Origin: Pseudomonadota bacterium
GTDB taxonomy: Bacteria > Pseudomonadota > Alphaproteobacteria > Reyranellales > Reyranellaceae
Assembly: GCA_023436825.1 (NCBI GenBank)
Contig: JAEZHS010000530.1
Location: 1 to 7,033, forward strand
Length of the DNA stretch: 7,033 nucleotides
Reading direction: 5' to 3'
Both the position numbers and the translations under genes were made by a program. Every line of letters begins with the position of its first letter. The stretch's first letter is position 1. Shown here one piece after another: positions 1-6,179 of the stretch. Under the pieces are notes generated by a model. It ran no database searches, was not told the DNA's origin, and saw only the letters and a program-made list of their open reading frames with translations.

Positions 1-336
<336 letters not shown>

Positions 337-340
337 GTCG

Positions 341-754
341 ATGGCCAAGGTTGCTTTCCGCCTGGTCATGCCCGAGCGCGAGATTCTCGCGACCGAGGCT
401 GACATGGTCGTGGTGCCGGGCAGCGAAGGCGACTTCGGCGTCCTGCACGGCCATGCACCCCTGATCTCGACCGTCCGTCCGGGCGTGCTCGAGGTCATCC
501 AGGGCAACAAGGTCGACAAGCGCTTCATCGTCGTCGGCGGCTTCGCCGAGGTGACGCCGGAGCGCTGCACGGTGCTGGCCGACGAGGCGACGCCTTTCGA
601 GGAGGTGACGGCCGAGCAGCTCGCCGAGCGCGAGCGCCAGGCCGAGCGCGACATCACCGATGCCGGCAACGACGCCGAGAAGGTCGCCGCGGAGAAGGCC
701 CTGGCCGTCGCCAAGGACCTGCGCCGGGCCCAGGCTTACTACGCAAGCCGCTGA
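341..754 (+). CDS. atpC: F1F0 ATP synthase subunit epsilon
   Basis: This encodes the 137-residue epsilon subunit of the F1 central stalk, which couples rotation to the membrane ring and can inhibit ATP hydrolysis. Residues 1 to about 85 form the family's beta-sandwich domain, with the typical FRLVMPEREI start, the VVPGSEGDFGVLHGHAPLIS signature and the VVGGFAEV strand. Residues 88-137 are charged and helical, matching the C-terminal helical hairpin. Length is typical for alphaproteobacterial AtpC. The ATG is four bases after the atpD stop. The Shine-Dalgarno is poor: AGG overlaps the atpD stop very close to the ATG, and GAGG at 325-328 is rather far away. Translation is therefore probably coupled to atpD. 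It is the last gene of the atp operon, and a hairpin follows about 50 bases after its stop. Confidence 0.97.
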   Translation: MAKVAFRLVMPEREILATEADMVVVPGSEGDFGVLHGHAPLISTVRPGVLEVIQGNKVDKRFIVVGGFAEVTPERCTVLADEATPFEEVTAEQLAERERQAERDITDAGNDAEKVAAEKALAVAKDLRRAQAYYASR

Positions 755-803
755 TCCCAGGCTGATTTCAGCCCGACCGCGAAATTTTCTGATAAGATGT
801 GCA

Positions 804-829
804 CGGGCCGGCCATTGCAAGCCGGCCCG
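804..829 (+). terminator. GC-rich hairpin downstream of atpC, possible atp operon terminator
   Basis: Bases 804-812 (CGGGCCGGC) pair perfectly with 821-829 (GCCGGCCCG) around the eight-base loop CATTGCAA. This is a nine-base-pair, nearly all G-C stem. It is followed by GGCTCGC and then an interrupted T-rich stretch at 838-846, so the U-tract is displaced and weak for a classical intrinsic terminator. A smaller five-base-pair hairpin (GGCTG-ATTT-CAGCC, 760-773) lies between it and the atpC stop. Position after the last atp gene favours a role in ending or trimming the atp transcript. It could instead be a structured leader of the next gene. Confidence 0.45.
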
Positions 830-843
830 GGGCTCGCTTTATT
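815..843 (+). promoter_or_regulatory. Possible sigma-70-type promoter for the di-iron gene (leaderless start)
   Basis: TTGCAA at 815-820 could be a -35 box and TTTATT at 838-843 a -10 box, with 17 bases between them. An overlapping TATTAT at 840-845 matches the -10 consensus better but gives a 19-base spacer. Either choice puts the transcription start at about 850-852, on the ATG of the next gene, and no Shine-Dalgarno is visible before that ATG. The -35 lies inside the loop of the atpC hairpin. The boxes match consensus only partly, so this is a weak call. Confidence 0.25.
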
Positions 844-849
844 ATTCCC

Positions 850-1668
850 ATGGGTAACTGGACACTCGAATCGATCGCCTGGGATCGCTTCGACGCTTCG
901 AAGGTGGATCCGGAGATCCTGCGCAACATCAAGGCTGCCGCCTTGGTGGAGCGCAATGGCGGCGATTACCGCATCTACCTGAACCGCGTTTTCGCCGACG
1001 ATGCCGCCTTCATGCAGTCGGTCGACGGCTGGGCCAGCGAGGAGGTCCAGCACGGCATGGCGCTGGGCCGTTGGGCGCAGCTTGCCGATCCCGGGTGGGA
1101 TTTCGAGGCGGCGTTTGCGCGTTTCCGCGCCGGCTACAAGCTGCCGCTCGATGCGTCGGAGTCGGTGCGCGGCAGCCAGGCCGGCGAGATGATGGCGCGC
1201 TGCATCGTCGAGACCGGCACCAGCTCCTATTACAGCGCGCTCAAGGATGCGACCGAGGAGCCGGTCCTCAAGCAGATTTGCGGCAACATCGCGGGCGACG
1301 AGTTCCGCCACTACAAGCTGTTCTACGACCATCTGCAGCGCTGCCTGGGTCGCGACAGGCTGAGCCGCTGGGGCCGACTGCGCATCGGCTGGGGCCGGCT
1401 GGCCGAAAGCGAGGACGATGAGCTCGCCTACGCCTATTTCGCCGCCAACGAGCCTGAAGGCGCCGTCTACGACCGCAAGCGCAGCATGGAGGCCTATGCC
1501 CGGCGCGCCTATCCGCTCTATCGGCGCTTCCACGTGCAGCGCGCCATGGCCATGGTGCTGAAGGCGATCGGGCTCCACTCGACCGGCCGCCTCAACGGCT
1601 GGCTGACCCGGGTCGGCCTGTGGTTCCTCCGCCGCCGCGTCGCCAAGCTCGCATCACAAGGGGCTTAG
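850..1668 (+). CDS. Ferritin-like di-iron protein, acyl-ACP desaturase-like
   Basis: This 272-residue protein is predicted to bind two irons in a four-helix bundle. Visible candidate ligands are E34, E65 and H68 (in SEEVQHG), E121 (in VETGTSS), and E151 and H154 (in GDEFRHY). Two ExxH motifs plus two single Glu is the pattern of soluble acyl-ACP desaturases. The stretch EEPVLKQICGNIAGDEFRHY closely resembles the second motif region of that family. Reaction and substrate are unknown; oxidation of an acyl or other lipid-linked substrate is an inference. The last 40 residues are hydrophobic and Arg/Lys-rich (WFLRRRVAKL), which might touch the membrane. I chose ATG 850. An in-frame GTG at 799 would add 17 residues encoded by the hairpin region and lacks a good ribosome site. 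The gene follows the atp operon in the same direction and converges on rppH. Confidence 0.8.
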   Translation: MGNWTLESIAWDRFDASKVDPEILRNIKAAALVERNGGDYRIYLNRVFADDAAFMQSVDGWASEEVQHGMALGRWAQLADPGWDFEAAFARFRAGYKLPLDASESVRGSQAGEMMARCIVETGTSSYYSALKDATEEPVLKQICGNIAGDEFRHYKLFYDHLQRCLGRDRLSRWGRLRIGWGRLAESEDDELAYAYFAANEPEGAVYDRKRSMEAYARRAYPLYRRFHVQRAMAMVLKAIGLHSTGRLNGWLTRVGLWFLRRRVAKLASQGA

Positions 1669-1671
1669 GGC

Positions 1672-1738
1672 TCATCGTCTTCCAGACCGCGCGCGTCCCC
1701 GCGCGCTCATGAGGCGCGCGCGGTCCGGAAGACCATGA
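1672..1738. repeat. Long imperfect palindrome between convergent genes
   Basis: Bases 1672-1695 pair with 1715-1738 at 22 of 24 positions. The mismatches are C1676/C1734 and A1684/C1726. The inner stem GACCGCGCGCG/CGCGCGCGGTC is almost pure G-C, with a 19-base loop at 1696-1714. A competing inner hairpin is possible, with GCGCGC at 1701-1706 and 1714-1719 around TCATGAG. The palindrome sits three bases after the di-iron gene stop and six bases past the rppH stop, so either transcript would fold it at its 3' end. No T-run follows on either strand, so it is not a textbook intrinsic terminator. A bidirectional transcript-end structure or a dispersed palindromic repeat are the two likely readings. 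Confidence 0.75.
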
Positions 1739-1744
1739 ACGCCG

Positions 1745-2209
1745 TTACCCCACCAGATCCCGGAATTCCTCGACCACCGCGACGTAGGTCGCGCGCTTGA
1801 AGGGGATGATGCGCTCCAGCATCTCGCCGGCGCTCATCCACTGCCAGGCGTCGAACTCCTGGTCGTGCGCGGCGATGTCGATATCGGAATCGCGGCCGGT
1901 GAAGGCTAGCGCGAACCAGCGCTGCGCCTGGCCGTGCCAGCGGCCTTTCCAGTGGGCCGGCCGCATGCCTTCGGGCACCTCGTAGGTCAGCCACTGCGCG
2001 CTCTCGCGCAGCAGCAACGCATTGGTGGTCCCGACCTCCTCCCACAGCTCGCGGCAGGCCGCCTCGACGGGCGTCTCGCCGTCGTCGACACCGCCCTGAG
2101 GCATCTGCCAGGAATCCCTCGGCTTGGTCCGCCGACCGACGAAGATCCGCCGGTCAGGCGAGATCAGCATGAGACCGACATTGCGGCGGTAGAAATCGGG
2201 AGCGTTCAC
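1745..2209 (-). CDS. rppH: RNA pyrophosphohydrolase (Nudix)
   Basis: This 154-residue Nudix hydrolase removes pyrophosphate from the 5' triphosphate end of mRNA, which lets RNase E-type decay begin. The start FYRRNVGLMLIS and the WQMPQGGVDDGE segment match RppH. The Nudix box is complete: G39, E45, R53-E54-L55, E57-E58 and G60, with E54, E57 and E58 as expected Mg ligands. Later conserved features include the WLTYEVPEGM region, a WKGRWHGQAQRWF segment and the C-terminal FKRATYVAVVEEF helix. The start is GTG at 2209, with GAGGG nine bases upstream on the minus strand. It lies downstream of ctpA in the same direction but is separated by 183 bases with paired hairpins, so it may be partly uncoupled from ctpA. 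Some relatives are annotated as dinucleoside polyphosphate hydrolases (IalA/NudH); that is the same family. Confidence 0.95.
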   Translation of the reverse strand: MNAPDFYRRNVGLMLISPDRRIFVGRRTKPRDSWQMPQGGVDDGETPVEAACRELWEEVGTTNALLLRESAQWLTYEVPEGMRPAHWKGRWHGQAQRWFALAFTGRDSDIDIAAHDQEFDAWQWMSAGEMLERIIPFKRATYVAVVEEFRDLVG

Positions 2210-2229
2210 GCTCGTCTGCCCTCAAAGAA

Positions 2230-2375
2230 CCACCTCCCCCGTCTTACGGGGGAGGCTGGAGGGGGGAGAGTCTCACAGAGGGTTGGGGAAGGACAAAGAT
2301 TCTGATCTGCAATGATCAGGCGCCGCCACCGGGCCGTTCCCCCTCCCGGCCTCCCCCGTGTGACGGGGGAGGTGG
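2230..2375. repeat. Pair of near-identical hairpins in inverted orientation (REP/BIME-like)
   Basis: Two copies of the same 10-base-pair hairpin lie here. The stem is CCTCCCCCGT/ACGGGGGAGG, at 2233-2255 with loop CTT and at 2350-2372 with loop GTG. Homology extends beyond the hairpins in inverted orientation. Reading 2230 rightwards and 2375 leftwards, both begin CCACCTCCCCCGTC, then two differing bases, then ACGGGGGAGGC and a G-rich tail. Each arm is about 36 bases with about five differences. A third small hairpin (CTGATC at 2302-2307 with GATCAG at 2314-2319) lies near the centre. The unit fills most of the ctpA-rppH gap. I see no clear target-site duplication or coding sequence, so a non-coding palindromic repeat pair fits better than an IS. 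It could also stabilise or end the ctpA transcript. Confidence 0.8.
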
Positions 2376-2392
2376 ATGACGTGGCGACAGGC

Positions 2393-3802
2393 TCAGTTCT
2401 TGCTGCTGTAGAGCGAGATGCCCTTGATCAGGTCGACGGCGCGCAGCAGCTGGTAGTCGGCTACGGCGTCCTTCGGCGGCTCGTCGGGATCACCCGACTG
2501 CTGCGCCGGCGGCGTGGTGGCCCCTGGAGCGGAGGGTGCGGCGGACTTGTCGTCCTTCTTCTCACCCGGCTTGCCGGCCTCGGGCTTGGCGTCGCCCGGC
2601 TTGTCGCCAGGCTTGGCGTTGGGGTTGGTGATCGAGCGGCGCAGGTTCTCCTCGCGGAAGCCGGCGCGTGCCGCCAGGTTCTCGATCTTGGCGGGCTCGA
2701 CCTCGATGTCGGGCTTGATGCCTTCCTTCTGGATCGAGCGGCCCGACGGCGTGAAGTACAGCGCCGTGGTGAGACGGATGGCGCCGCCGCCCGTCACCTG
2801 CATGATGGTCTGCACCGAACCCTTGCCGAACGAGCGGGTGCCGAGAATGATCGCCCGCTTGTGGTCCTGCAGGGCGCCGGCGACGATCTCCGATGCCGAC
2901 GCCGAGCCGCCGTTCATCAGCACGACGATCGGCAGACCGCCCGCGGCGTCACCTGGCTTGGCGTTCCAGCGCTGCACGTCCTCGCTCTTGCGCGCCTTGA
3001 CCGAGACGATCTCGCCCTTGTCGAGGAAGGCGTCGCTCAGCGAGATGGCCTGATCGAGCAGGCCGCCCGGATTGTTGCGCAGGTCGAGGATGTAGCCCTT
3101 GAGCTTGCCGCCGGACTCCTTCTTCAGCTTCTCGACGGCGTCGAGCACGCCCGAAGTGCTCTGCTCGGTGAAGGAGGTGACGCGGATGTAGCCGATGTCG
3201 CCCGCCTCGAGGCGGAAGCGCACCGACTTCACCTTGATCACTTCGCGCGTCAGCGACACGTCGAACGGGTCCTTGCCGGCGCGGCGGACACCGATCTTGA
3301 TCGGGGTGCCGGGCTTGCCGCGCATCTTCTCGACGGCCTCCTGCAGGGTGAGGCCCTGCACCGGCTCGCCGTCCAGCGCGTAGATCAGGTCGCCGGCCTG
3401 GATGCCGGCCTTGGCCGCCGGCGTATCGTCGATCGGCGACACCACCTTGATCAAGCCGTTGTCCATGGTGACTTCGATGCCCAGCCCGCCGAACTCGCCC
3501 TTGGTCTGGACCTGCATGTCCTTGTAGGTCTTGGGGTTCATGTAGCTGGAATGCGGATCGAGCGCGCTCAGCATGCCGTTGATGGCATTCTCGATCAGGG
3601 TCTTCTCTTCTACCGGCTCGACATAGTCGCGCCGCACGCGCTCCAGCACATCGCCGAACAGGTTGAGCTGCTGATAGAGCTCGCTCTTGTCGCCGCCGGC
3701 GGCCTTGGGGTCGGCCTTATCCTGCGACCAGGCGGTATAGGCGACGGGCACAGCCAGGAAGGCCATGATCGCGGCGGCGGAGGCTAGACGCAAACGGGTC
3801 AT
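2393..3802 (-). CDS. ctpA: Carboxy-terminal processing protease, S41 family
   Basis: This 469-residue serine protease is predicted to act in the periplasm, cleaving envelope proteins near their C-termini with a Ser-Lys dyad. Residues 1-26 are a signal peptide or N-terminal anchor (basic MTRLR, then hydrophobic). Residues about 41-100 form the N-terminal helical region with ALDPHSSYM. A PDZ domain spans about 100-185, starting at EFGGLGIEV. The S41 core follows, with GYILDLRNNPGG (236-247), catalytic S302 in GSASASEIVAGAL and K327 in SFGKGSVQ. The two are 25 residues apart, as in the family. Residues 393-446 are a Lys/Gly/Pro/Asp-rich linker with KPGD-like repeats, leading to a conserved-looking end (DYQLLRAVDLIKG). 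The ATG is preceded by GAAGG at seven bases. It follows gpmI after 133 bases and has its own candidate promoter. The natural substrate cannot be read from the sequence. Confidence 0.95.
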   Translation of the reverse strand: MTRLRLASAAAIMAFLAVPVAYTAWSQDKADPKAAGGDKSELYQQLNLFGDVLERVRRDYVEPVEEKTLIENAINGMLSALDPHSSYMNPKTYKDMQVQTKGEFGGLGIEVTMDNGLIKVVSPIDDTPAAKAGIQAGDLIYALDGEPVQGLTLQEAVEKMRGKPGTPIKIGVRRAGKDPFDVSLTREVIKVKSVRFRLEAGDIGYIRVTSFTEQSTSGVLDAVEKLKKESGGKLKGYILDLRNNPGGLLDQAISLSDAFLDKGEIVSVKARKSEDVQRWNAKPGDAAGGLPIVVLMNGGSASASEIVAGALQDHKRAIILGTRSFGKGSVQTIMQVTGGGAIRLTTALYFTPSGRSIQKEGIKPDIEVEPAKIENLAARAGFREENLRRSITNPNAKPGDKPGDAKPEAGKPGEKKDDKSAAPSAPGATTPPAQQSGDPDEPPKDAVADYQLLRAVDLIKGISLYSSKN

Positions 3803-3873
3803 TTTGGTGCCTTCACAAGAAAATCGCCGGACGTCCGAGTCCGGTCGATGCAGGGGTTCCGGGCGGTCAAGCC

Positions 3874-3903
3874 AGAATACAAGGGCTTCTTTGGCAGTAT
3901 CAA
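3874..3903 (-). promoter_or_regulatory. Candidate sigma-70-type promoter for ctpA
   Basis: On the minus strand, TTGATA (3903-3898) and TATTCT (3879-3874) are separated by 18 bases. They match the -35 consensus at five of six positions and the -10 at four of six. Transcription would begin near 3867, giving a leader of about 65 bases before the ctpA ATG. That leader contains a six-base-pair hairpin (CCGGAC/GTCCGG, 3844-3827) followed by GCGATTTTC, which could be a weak terminator, an attenuator or chance in GC-rich DNA. The call rests on sequence match alone. Confidence 0.35.
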
Positions 3904-3935
3904 GGCGAGGCCCGCGACGCCTCCCTTAAATAAAA

Positions 3936-5528
3936 TCAATCGGAAGCTGCGGCCGTCGCATGGGGTGCGGCCAAAACGACCGGGCGCGCCGTTTCGGACA
4001 GCAGCGAATGCCCGGTCATTTCCGCGGGCTGCGGCACGCCCATCAGAGCCAGCATGGTGGGTGCAACGTCGGCGAGCTTGCCGTCTGACAGCGAACGGAC
4101 GTTGGCCGGGGCGCCGAACAGTAGGGCCGGCACGCGGTTCAACGTGTGCTGGGTGTGCTTCTGGTGCGTCGTCTCGTCGTACATCTGCTCGGCATTGCCG
4201 TGGTCGGCAGTCACCAGCATGACACCGCCCGCCTTCTTCACCGCATCCATCAACCGACCGAGCGCGGTGTCGACCGCCTCGATCGCCTTGATGGCGGCAT
4301 CGAGGTTGCCGGTGTGGCCGACCATGTCGCTGTTGGCGTAGTTGACGACGATCAGGTCGAACTTGCCCGAGCCGATGGCGTCGACGAGCTTGTCGGTCAC
4401 CTCGGGCGCGCTCATCTCGGGCTTCAGATCGTATGTCGCGACCTTGGGCGAGGGCACGAGGATGCGTTCCTCGCCGTCGAAGACGCGCTCCTCGCCGCCG
4501 TTGAAGAAGAAAGTGACGTGGGCGTATTTCTCGGTCTCGGCGATGCGCAGCTGCTTGAGGCCTGCCTTCGACACCGTCTCGCCCAGGCCCATCTTGATGG
4601 TCTCGGGCGGATAGAGCGTCTTGAGAAACGGATTGAGGGCGGCCGAATACTCGACCATGCCGACCGCCATTGCGAACTTCACGACGCGCGAGCGGTTGAA
4701 GCCGTCGAAGCGCGGATCGAGCAGGGCGGTCAGGATCTGCCGCACGCGGTCGGCGCGGAAGTTGAACATCAGGACGCCGTCGCCGTCCTTCATGCCCTTG
4801 TAGCCTTCGATCACGGTGGGCTTGACGAACTCGTCGTCCTGGCCCGCGGCGTAACCCTTCTCGACGGCTTCCTTCGCCGTCTTCGCCGTGGCGTCGGCCT
4901 TGGCGTCGACGATGGCGTCGTAGCCCAACGTCACGCGCTCCCAGCGCTTGTCGCGATCCATCGGATAGTAGCGGCCGGCGATGGTGGCGAACTTGATCGG
5001 CAGATCCTTCTTCAGGCCGGCCTCGATCTGCCGCAGGCATTCCAGCGCACTGCGCGGCGGCATGTCCCGGCCGTCGAGGAAGGCGTGGATCCACACCGGC
5101 ACGCCCGCGCCGGCGATGTGATTGGCGAGGAAGACCAGGTGATCCTGGTGCGAATGCACGCCGCCCGGCGAGGCGAGGCCCAAGAGATGGCAGGCGCCAC
5201 CGTTCTTCTTCAGGGTCGCGATCAGCTCGGCCAGGATCGGATGCCTGGCGAACGAGCCGTCCTCGATGGCCTTGTCGATGCGCGGCAGCTCGGGGACTGC
5301 GACCCGGCCGGCGCCCAGGTTCATGTGGCCGACTTCGGAATTGCCCATTTGGCCCTTGGGCAGCCCGACGAAGGTCTCCGACGCGTCGATCAGGCCCTGC
5401 GGGCAGGTGGCTATCATGCGATCGTAGTTGGGGGTGCGCGCATCGAGGATGGCGTTGTAGGACGGGTCGGGGCGATGGCCCCAGCCGTCGAGGATGCACA
5501 GGACTGCGGGACGCAAACGAGAAGCCAT
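3936..5528 (-). CDS. gpmI: 2,3-bisphosphoglycerate-independent phosphoglycerate mutase
   Basis: This 530-residue cytoplasmic enzyme interconverts 3- and 2-phosphoglycerate in glycolysis and gluconeogenesis, using two Mn ions and a phosphoserine intermediate. The alkaline-phosphatase-like metal sites are visible: D14 (in CILDGWG), nucleophile S64 (in QMGNSEVGHMNLGAGR), D401 and H405 (in NYANSDMVGH), D442 and H443 (in TADHGNAE) and H461 (in QHTLNRVP). The substrate-binding phosphotransferase domain is inserted between, with SPGGVHSH (120-127) and the DGRD motif. Length is slightly above the usual 510 or so, owing to a short Ala-rich C-terminal tail. Start is ATG 5528; its A is the last base of the upstream gene's TGA (TGATG), which suggests translational coupling. 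A longer open frame continues upstream but overlaps that gene and lacks family similarity. Identification is firm. Confidence 0.97.
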   Translation of the reverse strand: MASRLRPAVLCILDGWGHRPDPSYNAILDARTPNYDRMIATCPQGLIDASETFVGLPKGQMGNSEVGHMNLGAGRVAVPELPRIDKAIEDGSFARHPILAELIATLKKNGGACHLLGLASPGGVHSHQDHLVFLANHIAGAGVPVWIHAFLDGRDMPPRSALECLRQIEAGLKKDLPIKFATIAGRYYPMDRDKRWERVTLGYDAIVDAKADATAKTAKEAVEKGYAAGQDDEFVKPTVIEGYKGMKDGDGVLMFNFRADRVRQILTALLDPRFDGFNRSRVVKFAMAVGMVEYSAALNPFLKTLYPPETIKMGLGETVSKAGLKQLRIAETEKYAHVTFFFNGGEERVFDGEERILVPSPKVATYDLKPEMSAPEVTDKLVDAIGSGKFDLIVVNYANSDMVGHTGNLDAAIKAIEAVDTALGRLMDAVKKAGGVMLVTADHGNAEQMYDETTHQKHTQHTLNRVPALLFGAPANVRSLSDGKLADVAPTMLALMGVPQPAEMTGHSLLSETARPVVLAAPHATAAASD

Positions 5529-6115
5529 CAGGACGCCGAACCGGGACGCTTGGGTGCGCGTTGCACCGCGTTGAACTTGTTGGGGCAGGAGAGGTCGCGC
5601 GGATCGGTGTTGACGTTCTGGTCCGGCACCTCGATGGCGCAGAACACGAACTCGCCGCGCGGCTCGCCGTCGATCGTGATGTCGTAGGTGTAGGTGCCAG
5701 GCGGATCGCCCGGGATGATGCACCATGAGCGCTGCAGCACGCCGTCCTGCACCGTCTCGAACATACGCGTGGTGGCGCGGGTCTTGTCGGCGCTGACCTC
5801 GGTCTCGGGGCCGGCGATCACCTGCTCCGCCGGCTGCGAGGTGGTCAGGACTTCCTTCAGCGAGACGACGCGATTGGGGCCCCCGACATACATCCGCCAG
5901 CCGAAGCAGGCGCGGTTGAACAGCAGCGGAATGGCGTTGGTCTCGTAGTGCCGCTGGCGGCCGTCGTCGCCGGTGATCGACACGTACGGAATGCTCCGCA
6001 CGGGCTTGACGGCGGGCTTGTCGGCCGGAGTCGGTGTCTGGGCTACGGCGGCCGAAACACCCACCAAAGCAATGGCAGTCAGGCCGGCCAGAAGATGGTT
6101 GGCAAGGATGCGCAT
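5528..6115 (-). CDS. Secreted four-cysteine protein of unknown function
   Basis: I do not recognise this 195-residue protein. Residues 1-25 form a clean signal peptide (MRILANHLL, hydrophobic core, then SAAVA) with likely cleavage before Q26. A Pro/Lys/Ala-rich stretch (26-40) leads into a probably beta-rich domain with GPETEVSADKT, SWCIIPGDPPGTYTYDITIDG and FVFCAIEVPDQ. Four cysteines (70, 132, 159, 177) could make two disulfides in the periplasm. There is no lipobox and no catalytic motif I can name. An in-frame ATG at 6166 with AGAGG nearby would add 17 residues before the signal peptide. I prefer ATG 6115 because it gives a normal signal-peptide length, but its ribosome site is poor. It lies between rlmH and gpmI on the same strand and shares one base with gpmI, so co-transcription is likely. 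Confidence 0.75.
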   Translation of the reverse strand: MRILANHLLAGLTAIALVGVSAAVAQTPTPADKPAVKPVRSIPYVSITGDDGRQRHYETNAIPLLFNRACFGWRMYVGGPNRVVSLKEVLTTSQPAEQVIAGPETEVSADKTRATTRMFETVQDGVLQRSWCIIPGDPPGTYTYDITIDGEPRGEFVFCAIEVPDQNVNTDPRDLSCPNKFNAVQRAPKRPGSAS

Positions 6116-6179
6116 GGGTCCAATGTAGCCCCGGTTTTTCGTCAGAACAGAGGCAAATTCAACCATCGCCTCTGGCGCA

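Noticed and set aside
799..849. GTG start at 799 for the di-iron gene
   Set aside because: The extra 17 residues would be encoded across the GC-rich hairpin, and no convincing ribosome site precedes the GTG. The ATG at 850 gives a compact family-like N-terminus. It is not fully excluded.
739..1578. Minus-strand open frame of 279 codons opposite the di-iron gene
   Set aside because: The plus strand has clear ExxH di-iron motifs. The antisense product looks like a shadow and would run into the atpC 3' end.
2312..3787. Plus-strand open frame of 491 codons opposite ctpA
   Set aside because: It is antisense to a complete S41 protease and begins inside the hairpin repeat region. Its composition is typical of a GC-driven shadow frame.
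3799..5499. Minus-strand open frame of 566 codons overlapping gpmI in another frame
   Set aside because: The Arg/Gly/Pro-rich translation has no recognisable motif, while the overlapping frame encodes full-length GpmI.
4146..5687. Plus-strand open frame of 513 codons opposite gpmI
   Set aside because: It lies antisense to an unmistakable gpmI with all catalytic residues. Its translation is Arg/Val/Asp/Leu-rich without family features, as expected of the complement of GC-rich codons.
5529..5726. N-terminal extension of gpmI to the upstream open frame start at 5726
   Set aside because: It would overlap the secreted-protein gene by about 200 bases, and its Arg/His-rich residues have no counterpart in phosphoglycerate mutases. 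The ATG at 5528 starts right at the family N-terminus.
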